The position numbers were made by a program, and so were the translations under genes. Shown here in pieces: positions 42,228 through 51,188 of a DNA stretch of 58,682 bases; the first letter of the stretch is position 1, and every line of letters begins with the position of its first letter. Under the pieces are notes generated by a model that saw only the letters and a list, made by a program, of their open reading frames with translations, had not been told where the DNA came from and made no database searches. Source of the DNA: Myxococcales bacterium (GTDB lineage: Bacteria > Myxococcota_A > Polyangia > Haliangiales > Haliangiaceae); contig JAQBQF010000215.1 in the NCBI GenBank assembly GCA_028287115.1, forward strand, positions 1-58,682. The letters run 5' to 3'.

Positions 42228-45218
42228 ATGCTCCGCCGTATTTCCTTATTCGCTTTGCTCGCCGGACCGGGGGCGCTCGTCGCCTGCACGCCCGATCTCC
42301 CGCACACCGCGCCGACGACCTTCGTCACCGCGGTGTTCGATCCCACCACCTCCAAGATCCCGCTGCCAAACGATCTGGTGTTCCTGAACCCGGTCAACAG
42401 CGTCTGCCCTCCACCGGCGAACATGCTCCCCGCAACGGCACCTCCGGCGTGCGCGCAGGCCGAGCTCCTCGCCTCGTTCGCCGGAAAGTTCCCGAGCGAT
42501 CAGGAAGTCGCGATCACGATCGACTTCACCGAGACCAAGTTCGACGATCACGGACAGACCTCGCAGTCCGCGCCGGATCTCGATCTGTCGTCGTTCACGC
42601 CGTCGACGTTCTTCGTCTACGGCGGCGCGACGGCGACGCAAGGCCCGGTCGAGCTCGCACCGCTCACCGCGAGTGACTACGTGAAGGCCGCCGACCACGG
42701 CACGCTGACGATCCATCACAAGGACAAGCAGCCGTGGGCGTCCGGCTCGTACTCGGTGGTCCTGCGAGGCGGCCCAGACGGCGTGAAGACGACGGACGGC
42801 CTACCGGTCTACGCCTCGCAAATCTTCGATCTGATCGCGCAGGGTCTCGACATGACCGACCCGAAGAACATCGGTCTGCTCAAGGCTCAGACCGGATCGA
42901 CCGCGGCGGCCCTCGCGCAAGGCGCGCAGCTGAACCAGGTGATCAACCTCTACAAGCAGACCGCATTTCCGATCGCGGATGCGCGGTTCCCTCACCAAGA
43001 GCTCGCGATCGCGGCGACGTTCCAGATCCAGCCCGAGGTCACGAACGTGACGATCGATCCGGCGCGCTCGCTCGTGCCGCTGCCGATCGATCTGCTGCGC
43101 GATGCGACCACGGGCAAGCTCACCGCTCTCGCGGCGTGCACGCTGGCGGGCTCGCATCTCGATTCGAACGGCACGTGTACGAGTCCGGCCGCGGCGGGGT
43201 TCCAGGCGCTCGACGGTTTCTCGACGACGGGAGCCATCCTCGCGCCGGCCTCCGATCTGGTCGAGGCCTCGACGGTGACGCCCACGACCTTGCAGCTCTA
43301 TGATCTGACGGATCCCGCGCACCCGGTGCTCGTCAATCCGGCGAACCTGATCCTCGAGCCGTGCGAGTTCACGTCCGGCTGCGGTGTGCCGAACCCGCTC
43401 TCGCCGGTGATCGCGATCCAGCCTGCAGGCGCCTCGCGCGGCGATCCGACGTCCGTGTTCCGCACGAAGCCGCTCAAGGATGCCACCGACTATGCCGTCG
43501 TGATGACGACCGGGATCCACGACAAGGCCGGCAACTCGATCGGTCCGGGCACCGTCGCCAAGGTCGTGCGGTTCAAGAACCCGATCACGGTCGGCGGTCA
43601 TTCGGCACTCGTCGGCATCGACGATGCGACCGCGGCGCAAGTCGAGAAGATGCGCCTCGAGCTCCAGCCGGTGTTCGCGACGCTCGCGATGAACGGTACC
43701 CCCGCGGCCAACGTCGCGATGGCCTACACGTTCCACACCCAGACGATCCTCAGCCAGGCGATCAAGCTTGCGGCGCTTCCATACACGCTGCCTGCATCGA
43801 CCGCGTCGATCGTCGCAGCATCGCTGGTCACCAGGACTCCCAGCGCGGCGTTCACGCGGTTCGGCGTCGACACCGCACGCGTCCCGTCGACCAACATCAA
43901 CGAGATCATCGAGCTCGATATCCAGACGCTGAATGCGCTCGACCCGATCACGGGCGCCTTCCTCCCCGATCCGACGCAGGGCGCGCTCGAGACGATCCAC
44001 GTCCTCATCGCGACGCCCAAGGTCGCGAACACGCAAGTCCCGGCGTGCACCGGCGCGCTCGCGCTCTTCGGCAAGTGCGCCCCCTTGATGGTATTCCGCC
44101 ACGGCCTCGGCGGTGGACGCGCCGACATGCTGACGGTCGCCGATACGTTCACGGCGGCGGGCATGACCGTGGTCGCGATCGATGCCGCGAAGCACGGCGA
44201 CCGCTCGTTCTGCACGTCCGGCTCGATGAACCAGTGCAACACGGGTGCGACGTGCACGACCACGCTGCCGTCCGGTGCGCAGGGCGACACGAATCCGCCC
44301 GGCACCTGCGGGACCGCCGGTTTCGTCAAGCGCCCTGTCAGTCCGACCTGCTCCGGCGCGTGTGCGGGCGCTGCTACCGACGGCATCCCGCTCGTCTCGA
44401 GCAACTACCTCGTCACGACGAACTTCTTCCGCACGCGCGACACGCTTCGCCAGGACTTGATCGATCAGGCGCAGCTCGTGCGCGCGATCGCGTTCGTGCC
44501 CTCGGGCGCGCCGCCGACCGGTCATCTCCTGTTCGATCACATGGTCGCGCAAGGCGTGATCATCGACCCGGCCACCATCTACTTCTCGGGGCAGTCGCTC
44601 GGCGCGATCCAGGGCACGGCGGATGTCGCCACGAACCCGCGGATCTCGAAGGCCGCGCTCAACGTCGGCGGCGGCACGATCGTCGACATCTTCACGAGCT
44701 CGCCGGCGTTTCAGGCGACCACAAACGCGCTGCTCGCGGGGCTCGGCGTGGTGCCGGGCACGTCCGAATATCTGCAGTTCTTGGTCGTCGCGAAGACCGT
44801 GCTCGACCCCGCCGATCCGATCAACTTCGCGGGACACCTCACCGCGAACACGTTGCCCAATCTCCTGCCACCACTCGGCGGCAACACGAACGGATCGGTG
44901 CCGCAGTTGCCGAAGAAGATCCTGACCCAAGCCGCGAACTGCGATCAGGTCGTGCCGAATCCGTGGAACTTGTTGCTCGCGAGCAATGTCCCGACCGGAC
45001 CCCTGCCGACCGGTGCGGCATTCTTCGCGCCCGCGGGTACCGGATCTTTTCAGCTCTTCGTCACGCCCGGGTTCACGTTCGGCAGTTGTTCGGCCGGCAC
45101 GGTCCAGCACACGTTCCTGACCGACTGGATCACGCCGAGTCTGACGACCAATGCTCAAACCGACGTCGCGAACTTCGTGATGTCCGACACCCTCCCGCTT
45201 CGCGTCCAACACCCGTAA
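42228..45218 (+). CDS. Large alpha/beta-hydrolase (lipase-like) lipoprotein, 996 aa
   Basis: Lipoprotein signal with lipobox LVAC (MLRRISLFALLAGPGALVAC). The first ~600 residues form an extended N-terminal region like that of bacterial virulence-factor lipases (PF12262-type). The hydrolase core contains APLMVFRHGLGGGRADML (oxyanion-loop region), the nucleophile elbow GQSLG with Ser790, and HTFLTDW near the end with the probable catalytic His. GGAGAG lies before the ATG. It starts 14 nt after the acylase and ends 9 nt before FadL, so these three are one transcription unit. Confidence 0.85.
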   Translation: MLRRISLFALLAGPGALVACTPDLPHTAPTTFVTAVFDPTTSKIPLPNDLVFLNPVNSVCPPPANMLPATAPPACAQAELLASFAGKFPSDQEVAITIDFTETKFDDHGQTSQSAPDLDLSSFTPSTFFVYGGATATQGPVELAPLTASDYVKAADHGTLTIHHKDKQPWASGSYSVVLRGGPDGVKTTDGLPVYASQIFDLIAQGLDMTDPKNIGLLKAQTGSTAAALAQGAQLNQVINLYKQTAFPIADARFPHQELAIAATFQIQPEVTNVTIDPARSLVPLPIDLLRDATTGKLTALAACTLAGSHLDSNGTCTSPAAAGFQALDGFSTTGAILAPASDLVEASTVTPTTLQLYDLTDPAHPVLVNPANLILEPCEFTSGCGVPNPLSPVIAIQPAGASRGDPTSVFRTKPLKDATDYAVVMTTGIHDKAGNSIGPGTVAKVVRFKNPITVGGHSALVGIDDATAAQVEKMRLELQPVFATLAMNGTPAANVAMAYTFHTQTILSQAIKLAALPYTLPASTASIVAASLVTRTPSAAFTRFGVDTARVPSTNINEIIELDIQTLNALDPITGAFLPDPTQGALETIHVLIATPKVANTQVPACTGALALFGKCAPLMVFRHGLGGGRADMLTVADTFTAAGMTVVAIDAAKHGDRSFCTSGSMNQCNTGATCTTTLPSGAQGDTNPPGTCGTAGFVKRPVSPTCSGACAGAATDGIPLVSSNYLVTTNFFRTRDTLRQDLIDQAQLVRAIAFVPSGAPPTGHLLFDHMVAQGVIIDPATIYFSGQSLGAIQGTADVATNPRISKAALNVGGGTIVDIFTSSPAFQATTNALLAGLGVVPGTSEYLQFLVVAKTVLDPADPINFAGHLTANTLPNLLPPLGGNTNGSVPQLPKKILTQAANCDQVVPNPWNLLLASNVPTGPLPTGAAFFAPAGTGSFQLFVTPGFTFGSCSAGTVQHTFLTDWITPSLTTNAQTDVANFVMSDTLPLRVQHP

Positions 45219-45227
45219 GGGCATTCC

Positions 45228-46457
45228 ATGCGCAAACTAGTCTTCGCAATCACGATTGCCCTGCCGGCCACGGCGCTCGCGGGCGGTTACATCATTCCCA
45301 ACGAGAACGCGCGAGACCTCGCGTTGTCTTCATCCGCGACCGCCGATCAGACCGGTCCTGAAGCGCTGTTTCTGAACACGGCTGCGCTCGCCGGTCCGGA
45401 CGGGCTCGCGATCTCGGCGAGCGGTGAGATCCTCAATAACCGCACGACGTGGTCGGATCCATCGCTCGGCGATGCGTCGTTGATCCCGCAGTACAACACG
45501 CCGGTTAGCGGCGCCGTTTCGTTCGGCAGTCACGTGTCGCGCGACATGGCGTGGGGAATCGGCGTCGGTGCCGATGTTCCCGCCGGCGGCTCACTCGTTT
45601 GGCCGAACGGCTGGCAAGGTCAGGAGGCGATCCAGACCGTCGATCAGCGCGTGTATCGGATCGGCGCCGGTGCCGCGTTCCAGCCCGTTCGGTATCTCAA
45701 GGTCGGTGTCTCCTATCTGCGCTACCAAGCGACCGAAGAGCTGCATCAGTCGCTGAACTTCCTCGATCACCAGGGCGATGGCGGGATCGGGCTCTCGGGC
45801 GGCGCGAACAGCTTCGGTGTAGCCGTCGAGATTCGCACCCCGCAGATCCCGCTGTCGATTGGCGTCAACTACTCGCACTCCGGCGATCTGTCGCTCTCCG
45901 GCAACGCACACTTCACCGGCGTGCCGGCTTCGTTCATGCCGCTGATTCACGATCAGGCCGTGACCGAGGCCCTCAAGGTCCCGAACGTGCTCGTCGTAGG
46001 TGCGGCGTACGCGATCGAGCGCAACATCACCGTGATGGGGGCGTACACCTGGGAGCGCTGGAACGCATACACCGAGGATAAGTTCGTCGGCACCGACGGC
46101 TTCACCGTCTCCGTGCCGCGGAACTATCGCAACGCACACGTCTACCGAGTCGGCGTCGAGTGGCGACTCGCTGCATTGCCGCAGCTGACCGTGCGCGGCG
46201 GCGGCTTGCGCAGCGTCTCGTCGCAACCGACGGACACCGTGTCGCCTTCGCTCACCGACGGCAACAGCTGGGCGTTCTCATTTGGCGCGGGCGTCAACAT
46301 CCAGCGCGCGCTGCGAATCGATTTCGGCTACCAGCACGCGATGTTCGACGACGTGACTGCCACGGGCACCGAGGCGTTCCCGGGCACGTATCGCACGCAC
46401 GTCGATCTGTTCTCGCTCGGCGCCAACTGGCGCACGAACCTGGGCAGCGGCCGTTGA
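45228..46457 (+). CDS. FadL/TodX-type outer-membrane transporter, 409 aa
   Basis: 14-strand beta-barrel of the OmpP1/FadL family for hydrophobic substrates (long-chain fatty acids and aromatics). The signal peptide ends ALAGGYIIP, and the N-terminal hatch region NENARDLALSSSATADQTGP, then EALFLNTAALAG, is typical. The strands alternate hydrophobic residues through to the C-terminal aromatic-poor end. Its place after an acylase and a lipase-like hydrolase suggests that the operon hydrolyses acylated compounds outside the cell and imports the released lipid parts. Confidence 0.92.
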   Translation: MRKLVFAITIALPATALAGGYIIPNENARDLALSSSATADQTGPEALFLNTAALAGPDGLAISASGEILNNRTTWSDPSLGDASLIPQYNTPVSGAVSFGSHVSRDMAWGIGVGADVPAGGSLVWPNGWQGQEAIQTVDQRVYRIGAGAAFQPVRYLKVGVSYLRYQATEELHQSLNFLDHQGDGGIGLSGGANSFGVAVEIRTPQIPLSIGVNYSHSGDLSLSGNAHFTGVPASFMPLIHDQAVTEALKVPNVLVVGAAYAIERNITVMGAYTWERWNAYTEDKFVGTDGFTVSVPRNYRNAHVYRVGVEWRLAALPQLTVRGGGLRSVSSQPTDTVSPSLTDGNSWAFSFGAGVNIQRALRIDFGYQHAMFDDVTATGTEAFPGTYRTHVDLFSLGANWRTNLGSGR

Positions 46458-46504
46458 TCTCGGCGTGAGCGCGCGAGCTTGCCAGCGCGCGTCTCGTACA
46501 CGAA

Positions 46505-49234
46505 TCAAGCTCGGAGGTGGCTCTTGAGCCAAGTGGTCAGCGCCTCGGATTGAGACTTCCATGCCGGAAGGCCGTGCCAGCTGGCGAGCGCGGCGCGGGC
46601 CAAGGCAATCGCACGCGGACGATCGTCCAGCACCTTCGCGAGGTCGGCCTGCGCCTGCGCGAGGTAGGGAGGGTCTAGCTTCGCGCGCTCCTGCACGACA
46701 ACCGCGTGCTCGAGCAAGGCGCGCGCCTCGGCGTTGTGATGATCGCCGACCTCGAGATCGGCGAGCATGATCTCGATGTCCGCCGTGCGCGTGTCGTCCG
46801 GACCGTAGGTGATGCGCGCATCGCCGAGCGCACGCGATAGCTCGCGACGCGCTCGCTTGCGATCGCCGAGCATCTCTGCGGTCTGGCCGATCTGCGTGCG
46901 CGCGAAGATCGCCTCCTCGGCGCGCGGGCCGAGCTTGGCCTCGAACAACGCCTCGGCCGCTTCGCTGTCAGCAAGCGCGTCCTTCCACTGCCGCGCCGCA
47001 GCGTGCGCCGAGGTGCGCAGATTCAAAGCCATGCCGACGCTAAGGTGGTCGCGGCCGACGGTTTGATAGAGGATATCGAGGGCTGCATCGACCGTCCGCG
47101 TCACCGCCGGGAGGTCTTCGCGATCAAGCTCGATCGAACCACGCACCAGCAGGGCCTCCGCGGTCGCCGGATCGCGCTCACCTTCGTACGTGCGCGCCAG
47201 CTCGATCGCGTGGTCGATCTCGCGCGACGCGAGCTCGTTCTCGCCGAGGTGATACAGGCACTCCGCATACGTGGTGAAGAACCGCGCGCCCGCGACGTCC
47301 TTCGCGTTCTTCATCTCGGGTAGCCGTGCTTCGAGCAGCGCGCGCTCCGCCGTGAAATCGGCCCGCGCTGCGGCCGCGTCGGCGAGGACCCGGAGGGCGA
47401 GCGCGCGGCGATCCGGATCGTCGCCGGCCAGCGCCTCGGTGGCCCGCGCATGACGCTCGACCGCCGCGAGGTCGGAGAGCTGCCAGGCGCGTCCTACGGA
47501 TGCGGCGTGCCACCGAGAGCGCAGCATCGGCGGATTGCCCACGCGATCGATCGACCAACTCGCCTGGGCGTACGCGAGATCGATCGAGGCGCCGTCGACC
47601 TTGGCAGCGCCGCGCGCGACGGCGAGTGCGAGCCACGCGCGGGCGGCCGTCGTGACATGGCCCTCGCGCTCTGCGCGCTCGACCGCACGCTCGAGAAGAC
47701 CGAGCCGTGCTTGCGTCGTGAGTTCGTCGCCATAGGCCGCTTCCTCGAGCAAGCGCTCGGGCTCGAGCACGCCGGTGCGATCAGGCTGGACGTGCCACGG
47801 CTTGCCTCCGATGGCGGCATAAACGGCGCGGATGAGTGCGCGCTTGGCATCGTCGAGGTCGGCGCGCGCGGCGGGCTCGGTCGGTTCGCGCACCGCGTCG
47901 AGTCGAGCCGCGGGTGCGGTGCACATCGATGGCCACGGTAGATCGAGCGCGGTCTCGAGGTGATCGTAGCTCGGCCACGGTGTCGATAGCGCGCGCACGA
48001 GCTCGGCTTCGTCGATCGCGTGATCGCGGCGGCAGCTCATCCATGCGCGACGCGCTTCATTGTCGCCGGTGGTGCACACCTGATGCTGCAACGCGACGAC
48101 CTCGCGATCGCGCGCGGCCAGCCGCGTCGCGACACGCGTGCGCACCCACGCAGGCACCCCGGTCCCCGCGATAGCGTGCTGCCAATTCAGGGTGATCTGC
48201 CCCGGTGTGGGCATCGCTGCGCAGCTCGCGGCGAGGTCGTCGTTGTAAGACGGCTCGCGAACCCAGCCGATCGTGGCGATTACCGACAACAGCGCCACCA
48301 CCGCACCGGCCGCGATCGCGAGCCGTCGATTCGCCTTCGGTCGGAGCGTGGCGATGATGTCGCTCATCGTCGGCCGCGCGGCTGGTTCGGCGGCGAGCCC
48401 GCGAACGAGTAGCTCGCCGATTCGCCTTGGCAGCTCTCGCGGGACGCGTAGCGGCACGTCGATCGCTTCGCGCAACTCGGCCAGCGTACGACCCGCGAAC
48501 GGCCTCGTGCCGAGCAGCGCTTCCCACAGCGACACGCAGAACGCGAACACGTCGACGCGCTCGTCGAGGGGACCGGCATCGAGTTGCTCCGGCGCCATGT
48601 ACGCGGGCGTGCCGGCAAGCTCCGATCCGGCGGCGTCGCGGTTGCAGACGGTGGCGAGCCCGAAATCGGCGACCATCACGCGCAGCTCGGGTTCGCGCTC
48701 GATGAGCACGTTGTCGGGTTTGAAGTCACGGTGGACGAGGCCGTGCGCGTGTGCGGCCTCGAGCCCTGCCGCGGCGCGGCGGTAGAGTGCGATGATCTCC
48801 TTCCGCGTGGGATGCGTGCGCTCGCAGTGCTGGCGCAGCGTGGCACCCCGGATCAATTCCATCGCGAGATAGACCGAGCCATCGAGCTCGCCCGCTTCAT
48901 ATACCGTCAAGACCGCCGGGTGCCGCACGCTTGCCATCGCCCGCGCCTCATCGAGGAGCAGCGAGTCGCCCACACCGCGCCCGCCGTACACGAGCTTGAG
49001 CGCGACGGCGCGTCCGAGTCGACGATCGATCGCTTCGTACACCACGCCCATGCCGCCCGCTCCGAGTCGCCGGCGAAGCTCGAAGGGTCCGATCTGGAGG
49101 CCTCCGTCGACCTCGCGGGCTGTATGGGTGCGATTCGAACCTTGCGCCAACTCGACCGCGCTCGCCGGCGCGGTATCTCGGCGCGATGGTCCGGGTTGGG
49201 CGTTCGTCGTTGGGAGCGTATCTGCGAGCTGCAC
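46505..49234 (-). CDS. Membrane serine/threonine protein kinase with C-terminal TPR repeats, 909 aa
   Basis: Hanks-type kinase domain at residues ~50-295: glycine loop LGAGGMGVVYEA, catalytic Lys80, HRDFKPDN (168-175), DFG (190-192) and APE (214-216). A single TM helix lies at 304-325. The ~580-residue extracytoplasmic part is built of TPR-like helices with Arg/Ala/Glu-rich repeats. GTG start. Such kinases are abundant in Myxococcota, where they control development and stress. No neighbouring partner is evident. Confidence 0.93.
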   Translation of the reverse strand: MQLADTLPTTNAQPGPSRRDTAPASAVELAQGSNRTHTAREVDGGLQIGPFELRRRLGAGGMGVVYEAIDRRLGRAVALKLVYGGRGVGDSLLLDEARAMASVRHPAVLTVYEAGELDGSVYLAMELIRGATLRQHCERTHPTRKEIIALYRRAAAGLEAAHAHGLVHRDFKPDNVLIEREPELRVMVADFGLATVCNRDAAGSELAGTPAYMAPEQLDAGPLDERVDVFAFCVSLWEALLGTRPFAGRTLAELREAIDVPLRVPRELPRRIGELLVRGLAAEPAARPTMSDIIATLRPKANRRLAIAAGAVVALLSVIATIGWVREPSYNDDLAASCAAMPTPGQITLNWQHAIAGTGVPAWVRTRVATRLAARDREVVALQHQVCTTGDNEARRAWMSCRRDHAIDEAELVRALSTPWPSYDHLETALDLPWPSMCTAPAARLDAVREPTEPAARADLDDAKRALIRAVYAAIGGKPWHVQPDRTGVLEPERLLEEAAYGDELTTQARLGLLERAVERAEREGHVTTAARAWLALAVARGAAKVDGASIDLAYAQASWSIDRVGNPPMLRSRWHAASVGRAWQLSDLAAVERHARATEALAGDDPDRRALALRVLADAAAARADFTAERALLEARLPEMKNAKDVAGARFFTTYAECLYHLGENELASREIDHAIELARTYEGERDPATAEALLVRGSIELDREDLPAVTRTVDAALDILYQTVGRDHLSVGMALNLRTSAHAAARQWKDALADSEAAEALFEAKLGPRAEEAIFARTQIGQTAEMLGDRKRARRELSRALGDARITYGPDDTRTADIEIMLADLEVGDHHNAEARALLEHAVVVQERAKLDPPYLAQAQADLAKVLDDRPRAIALARAALASWHGLPAWKSQSEALTTWLKSHLRA

Positions 49235-49301
49235 GGTGCGAGCACGCTAGCGCGGTCGCACGGCGGCGCGAACTGAAATTCAGTAGGGCACTGACGAAAT
49301 C

Positions 49302-49321
49302 TTCGACGAGAAAACGTCGAA
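49302..49321 (-). terminator. Small hairpin between kinase and lipoprotein genes
   Basis: TTCGACG-N6-CGTCGAA has perfect 7-bp arms and is followed on the minus strand by GATTTCGTC. It could end the transcript of the lipoprotein gene at 49390. The T-run is poor, so this is weak. A palindromic ACTGAA-A-TTCAGT is also present nearby (49272-49284). Confidence 0.3.
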
Positions 49322-49389
49322 TTGGCAGAATCTATTTGTCGACGACCGGCCCGGCGGGTGCCGCGGGACAGACCTTCTATCAGGACCGG

Positions 49390-50520
49390 CTAGCGACGGG
49401 TGGCGTGTGAACGCGTGTTCGTCGTGCGGTTTCGCGCAGACCGCTTCGCGCACTCGACGAGCGGAGTGCTCGACGCGGGCGGGTCACGCTTCCACGAAAA
49501 CGTCGCTCGAGGTGTCCGCGGTCGCGCGATCACGACGACGGGGCAATCCGCGCCTTTCACCGGCAGCTGACCGTTGCCGGTGATGTCTGCACTCGCGAGC
49601 GTCTTCACCGCCGGCAGCTGAGTCCCTCGAACAAACGCTTGGGCGATCGCATCCGCCTGCGCGCGACAGACCGCGTCGACGTGGACCGTGCCCGAGGTCA
49701 CGTCGACGACGATGTTCATCTTCGAGCCCGTCTCGGGCCCGAACATTGCCAGGCCACCTTCATTGAGCGCGACCGGTGTACTCGATGGCTTCGCGGCGCT
49801 CTGTTTCTCCGCTTGCGCCTCGGGCACCTGGCCAAATGCCGTATGCGACTGTCCCGTGCACGCATTCAACGTGATCGTGAGCCCCTTATCGAGCTTCGAC
49901 GTGAATGACTGCGCACCTTGTTTCTGGACCTGCTCGGTGGCCTTTTGATTTGGGGTCTCCGACACTACCGACGAGGCGGTCCCGACGATCGACGACCACA
50001 GGCCCTGCTCGTCGACCGAGACATTCCCGATCGGCTGAAACTGAACCGCTGGGTGCCCGGTCGGGGCGAACCAGATCGTCACGATCTTGCTGCGCGGTCC
50101 GTACGAGGCGTCGAGCGTGCCGCGAACGGTCGCTGCCACGTGGAACTTGACGTATTGCTGCACCGCGAATTTGGCTTCCGCCTTCTCCTGTTGTTTGTTG
50201 ACCCATTCCCATCCGTCTCCGGACAGTCGCGCGGTGATGTTCGTGCCGTCGTTCTCGATCGAGCACTCACGGATCCAAAGCGTGCCGCCCATGACGGCTG
50301 GATCTTGCAAACCAGCAAGACCTCGATACGTGTTTCGGAGCCGCTGACAGGCTTTCGTATCCACGATCTCGGCGACGAGCACGAGCAAGTTCCTGTCGTC
50401 GGATTTGCGTACCTGAGGGCGATCTGTGGCGGCTTCGGCTCGATTCACGGCGGGCATCGGACGCTCGCTACGACAAGCGAGCACGGCAAGGCAGGCCGAA
50501 ATCAACGAACTGCTTCTCAT
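49390..50520 (-). CDS. Hypothetical lipoprotein, 376 aa
   Basis: Lipoprotein signal MRSSSLISACLAVLACRSER with lipobox VLAC. The mature part is mixed alpha/beta without a recognised motif, with several Cys (KACQRLRN, CSIEND, NACTGQ, ADCPVVVI) that may form disulfides. The C-terminus is basic and low complexity. A longer frame upstream (50583) lacks signal-peptide character. It is on the same strand as the kinase gene 155 bp downstream; a functional link is not evident. Confidence 0.72.
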   Translation of the reverse strand: MRSSSLISACLAVLACRSERPMPAVNRAEAATDRPQVRKSDDRNLLVLVAEIVDTKACQRLRNTYRGLAGLQDPAVMGGTLWIRECSIENDGTNITARLSGDGWEWVNKQQEKAEAKFAVQQYVKFHVAATVRGTLDASYGPRSKIVTIWFAPTGHPAVQFQPIGNVSVDEQGLWSSIVGTASSVVSETPNQKATEQVQKQGAQSFTSKLDKGLTITLNACTGQSHTAFGQVPEAQAEKQSAAKPSSTPVALNEGGLAMFGPETGSKMNIVVDVTSGTVHVDAVCRAQADAIAQAFVRGTQLPAVKTLASADITGNGQLPVKGADCPVVVIARPRTPRATFSWKRDPPASSTPLVECAKRSARNRTTNTRSHATRR

Positions 50521-50630
50521 GCTGCATCGCGCTGCAATCTTCGAGCACGAGAGTGCCGAGAATATCGGAGGCGGCGACAACACGATGTTCGCCGAGCAGA
50601 TGGCGACCGGTCGCGCGAAGAGAGCAGCGA

Positions 50631-51188
50631 TCAGCGCATGACTTCGAGCTTGCCGATCGCGACGTTCTTTGGCTCGACGATCGTGAGCCCAGCGCGATTG
50701 CGGAGGCCGCCCGATGGCAGGCGGAATCCAGTGACGGTGCCGTCGAACACGAGGCCCGGCGACGCACCATCGATCAAGTCGAGCGTGATCGTGTAGAGCA
50801 CCGTGCCAGGCGCGAGCAGCGTGTCCGCGGCCCCGGGACGACTCGCCTTTTCGCTTTGCCCGGTGACGAGCAGGCTCGCGAGCGGACCGGTGGTCGGCAT
50901 GGCCGCTTGTGCGGCGAGCGGCGCGGGTCCGGGGTCGAGCGCAGCGCCCGGCGTGAAGCCGGCGAGCTTGACCTTCGTGACGTCGAGCGGCAGATCAAAG
51001 CCGACCGAGAATCCGGTCAAGGTCTGATCGCCGACGACGAGATCGAGCACGATCTCGTGCGACGTCGTTGCGGGATCGCCGACGAGTCGCAACGCGCCGC
51101 CCGACGGGTCCGTGTAGACAATCGGCGGCCCGAGTGTGTTGTCGCCACATGCCGTAAGGAGCGCGAGCCCGAGAATGATGCGTTTCAT
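50631..51188 (-). CDS. Cohesin-like domain lipoprotein, 185 aa
   Basis: Lipoprotein signal MKRIILGLALLTACGDN (lipobox LTAC). The rest is one all-beta domain of about 150 residues whose layout resembles a cohesin module: the first strands (SHEIVLDLVVGDQTLTGFSV), then GFDLPLDVTKVKLAGFTPGA as the FxLxYDPxVLxV-like strand, and VLYTITLDL near the end. The ATG overlaps the stop of the upstream dockerin-bearing gene (ATGA), so both are co-translated. A cohesin is the natural receptor of a dockerin; the pairing is inference from fold pattern and context. Confidence 0.72.
   Translation of the reverse strand: MKRIILGLALLTACGDNTLGPPIVYTDPSGGALRLVGDPATTSHEIVLDLVVGDQTLTGFSVGFDLPLDVTKVKLAGFTPGAALDPGPAPLAAQAAMPTTGPLASLLVTGQSEKASRPGAADTLLAPGTVLYTITLDLIDGASPGLVFDGTVTGFRLPSGGLRNRAGLTIVEPKNVAIGKLEVMR

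Noticed and set aside
42801..45224. An 807-residue minus-strand frame opposite the hydrolase gene
   Set aside because: Arg-rich antisense shadow; the plus strand has signal peptide, GQSLG and operon spacing.
46470..46491. GCGCGC repeat between FadL and the kinase as terminator
   Set aside because: Only six-base self-complementary GC arms and no T-run; could be chance in GC-rich DNA.
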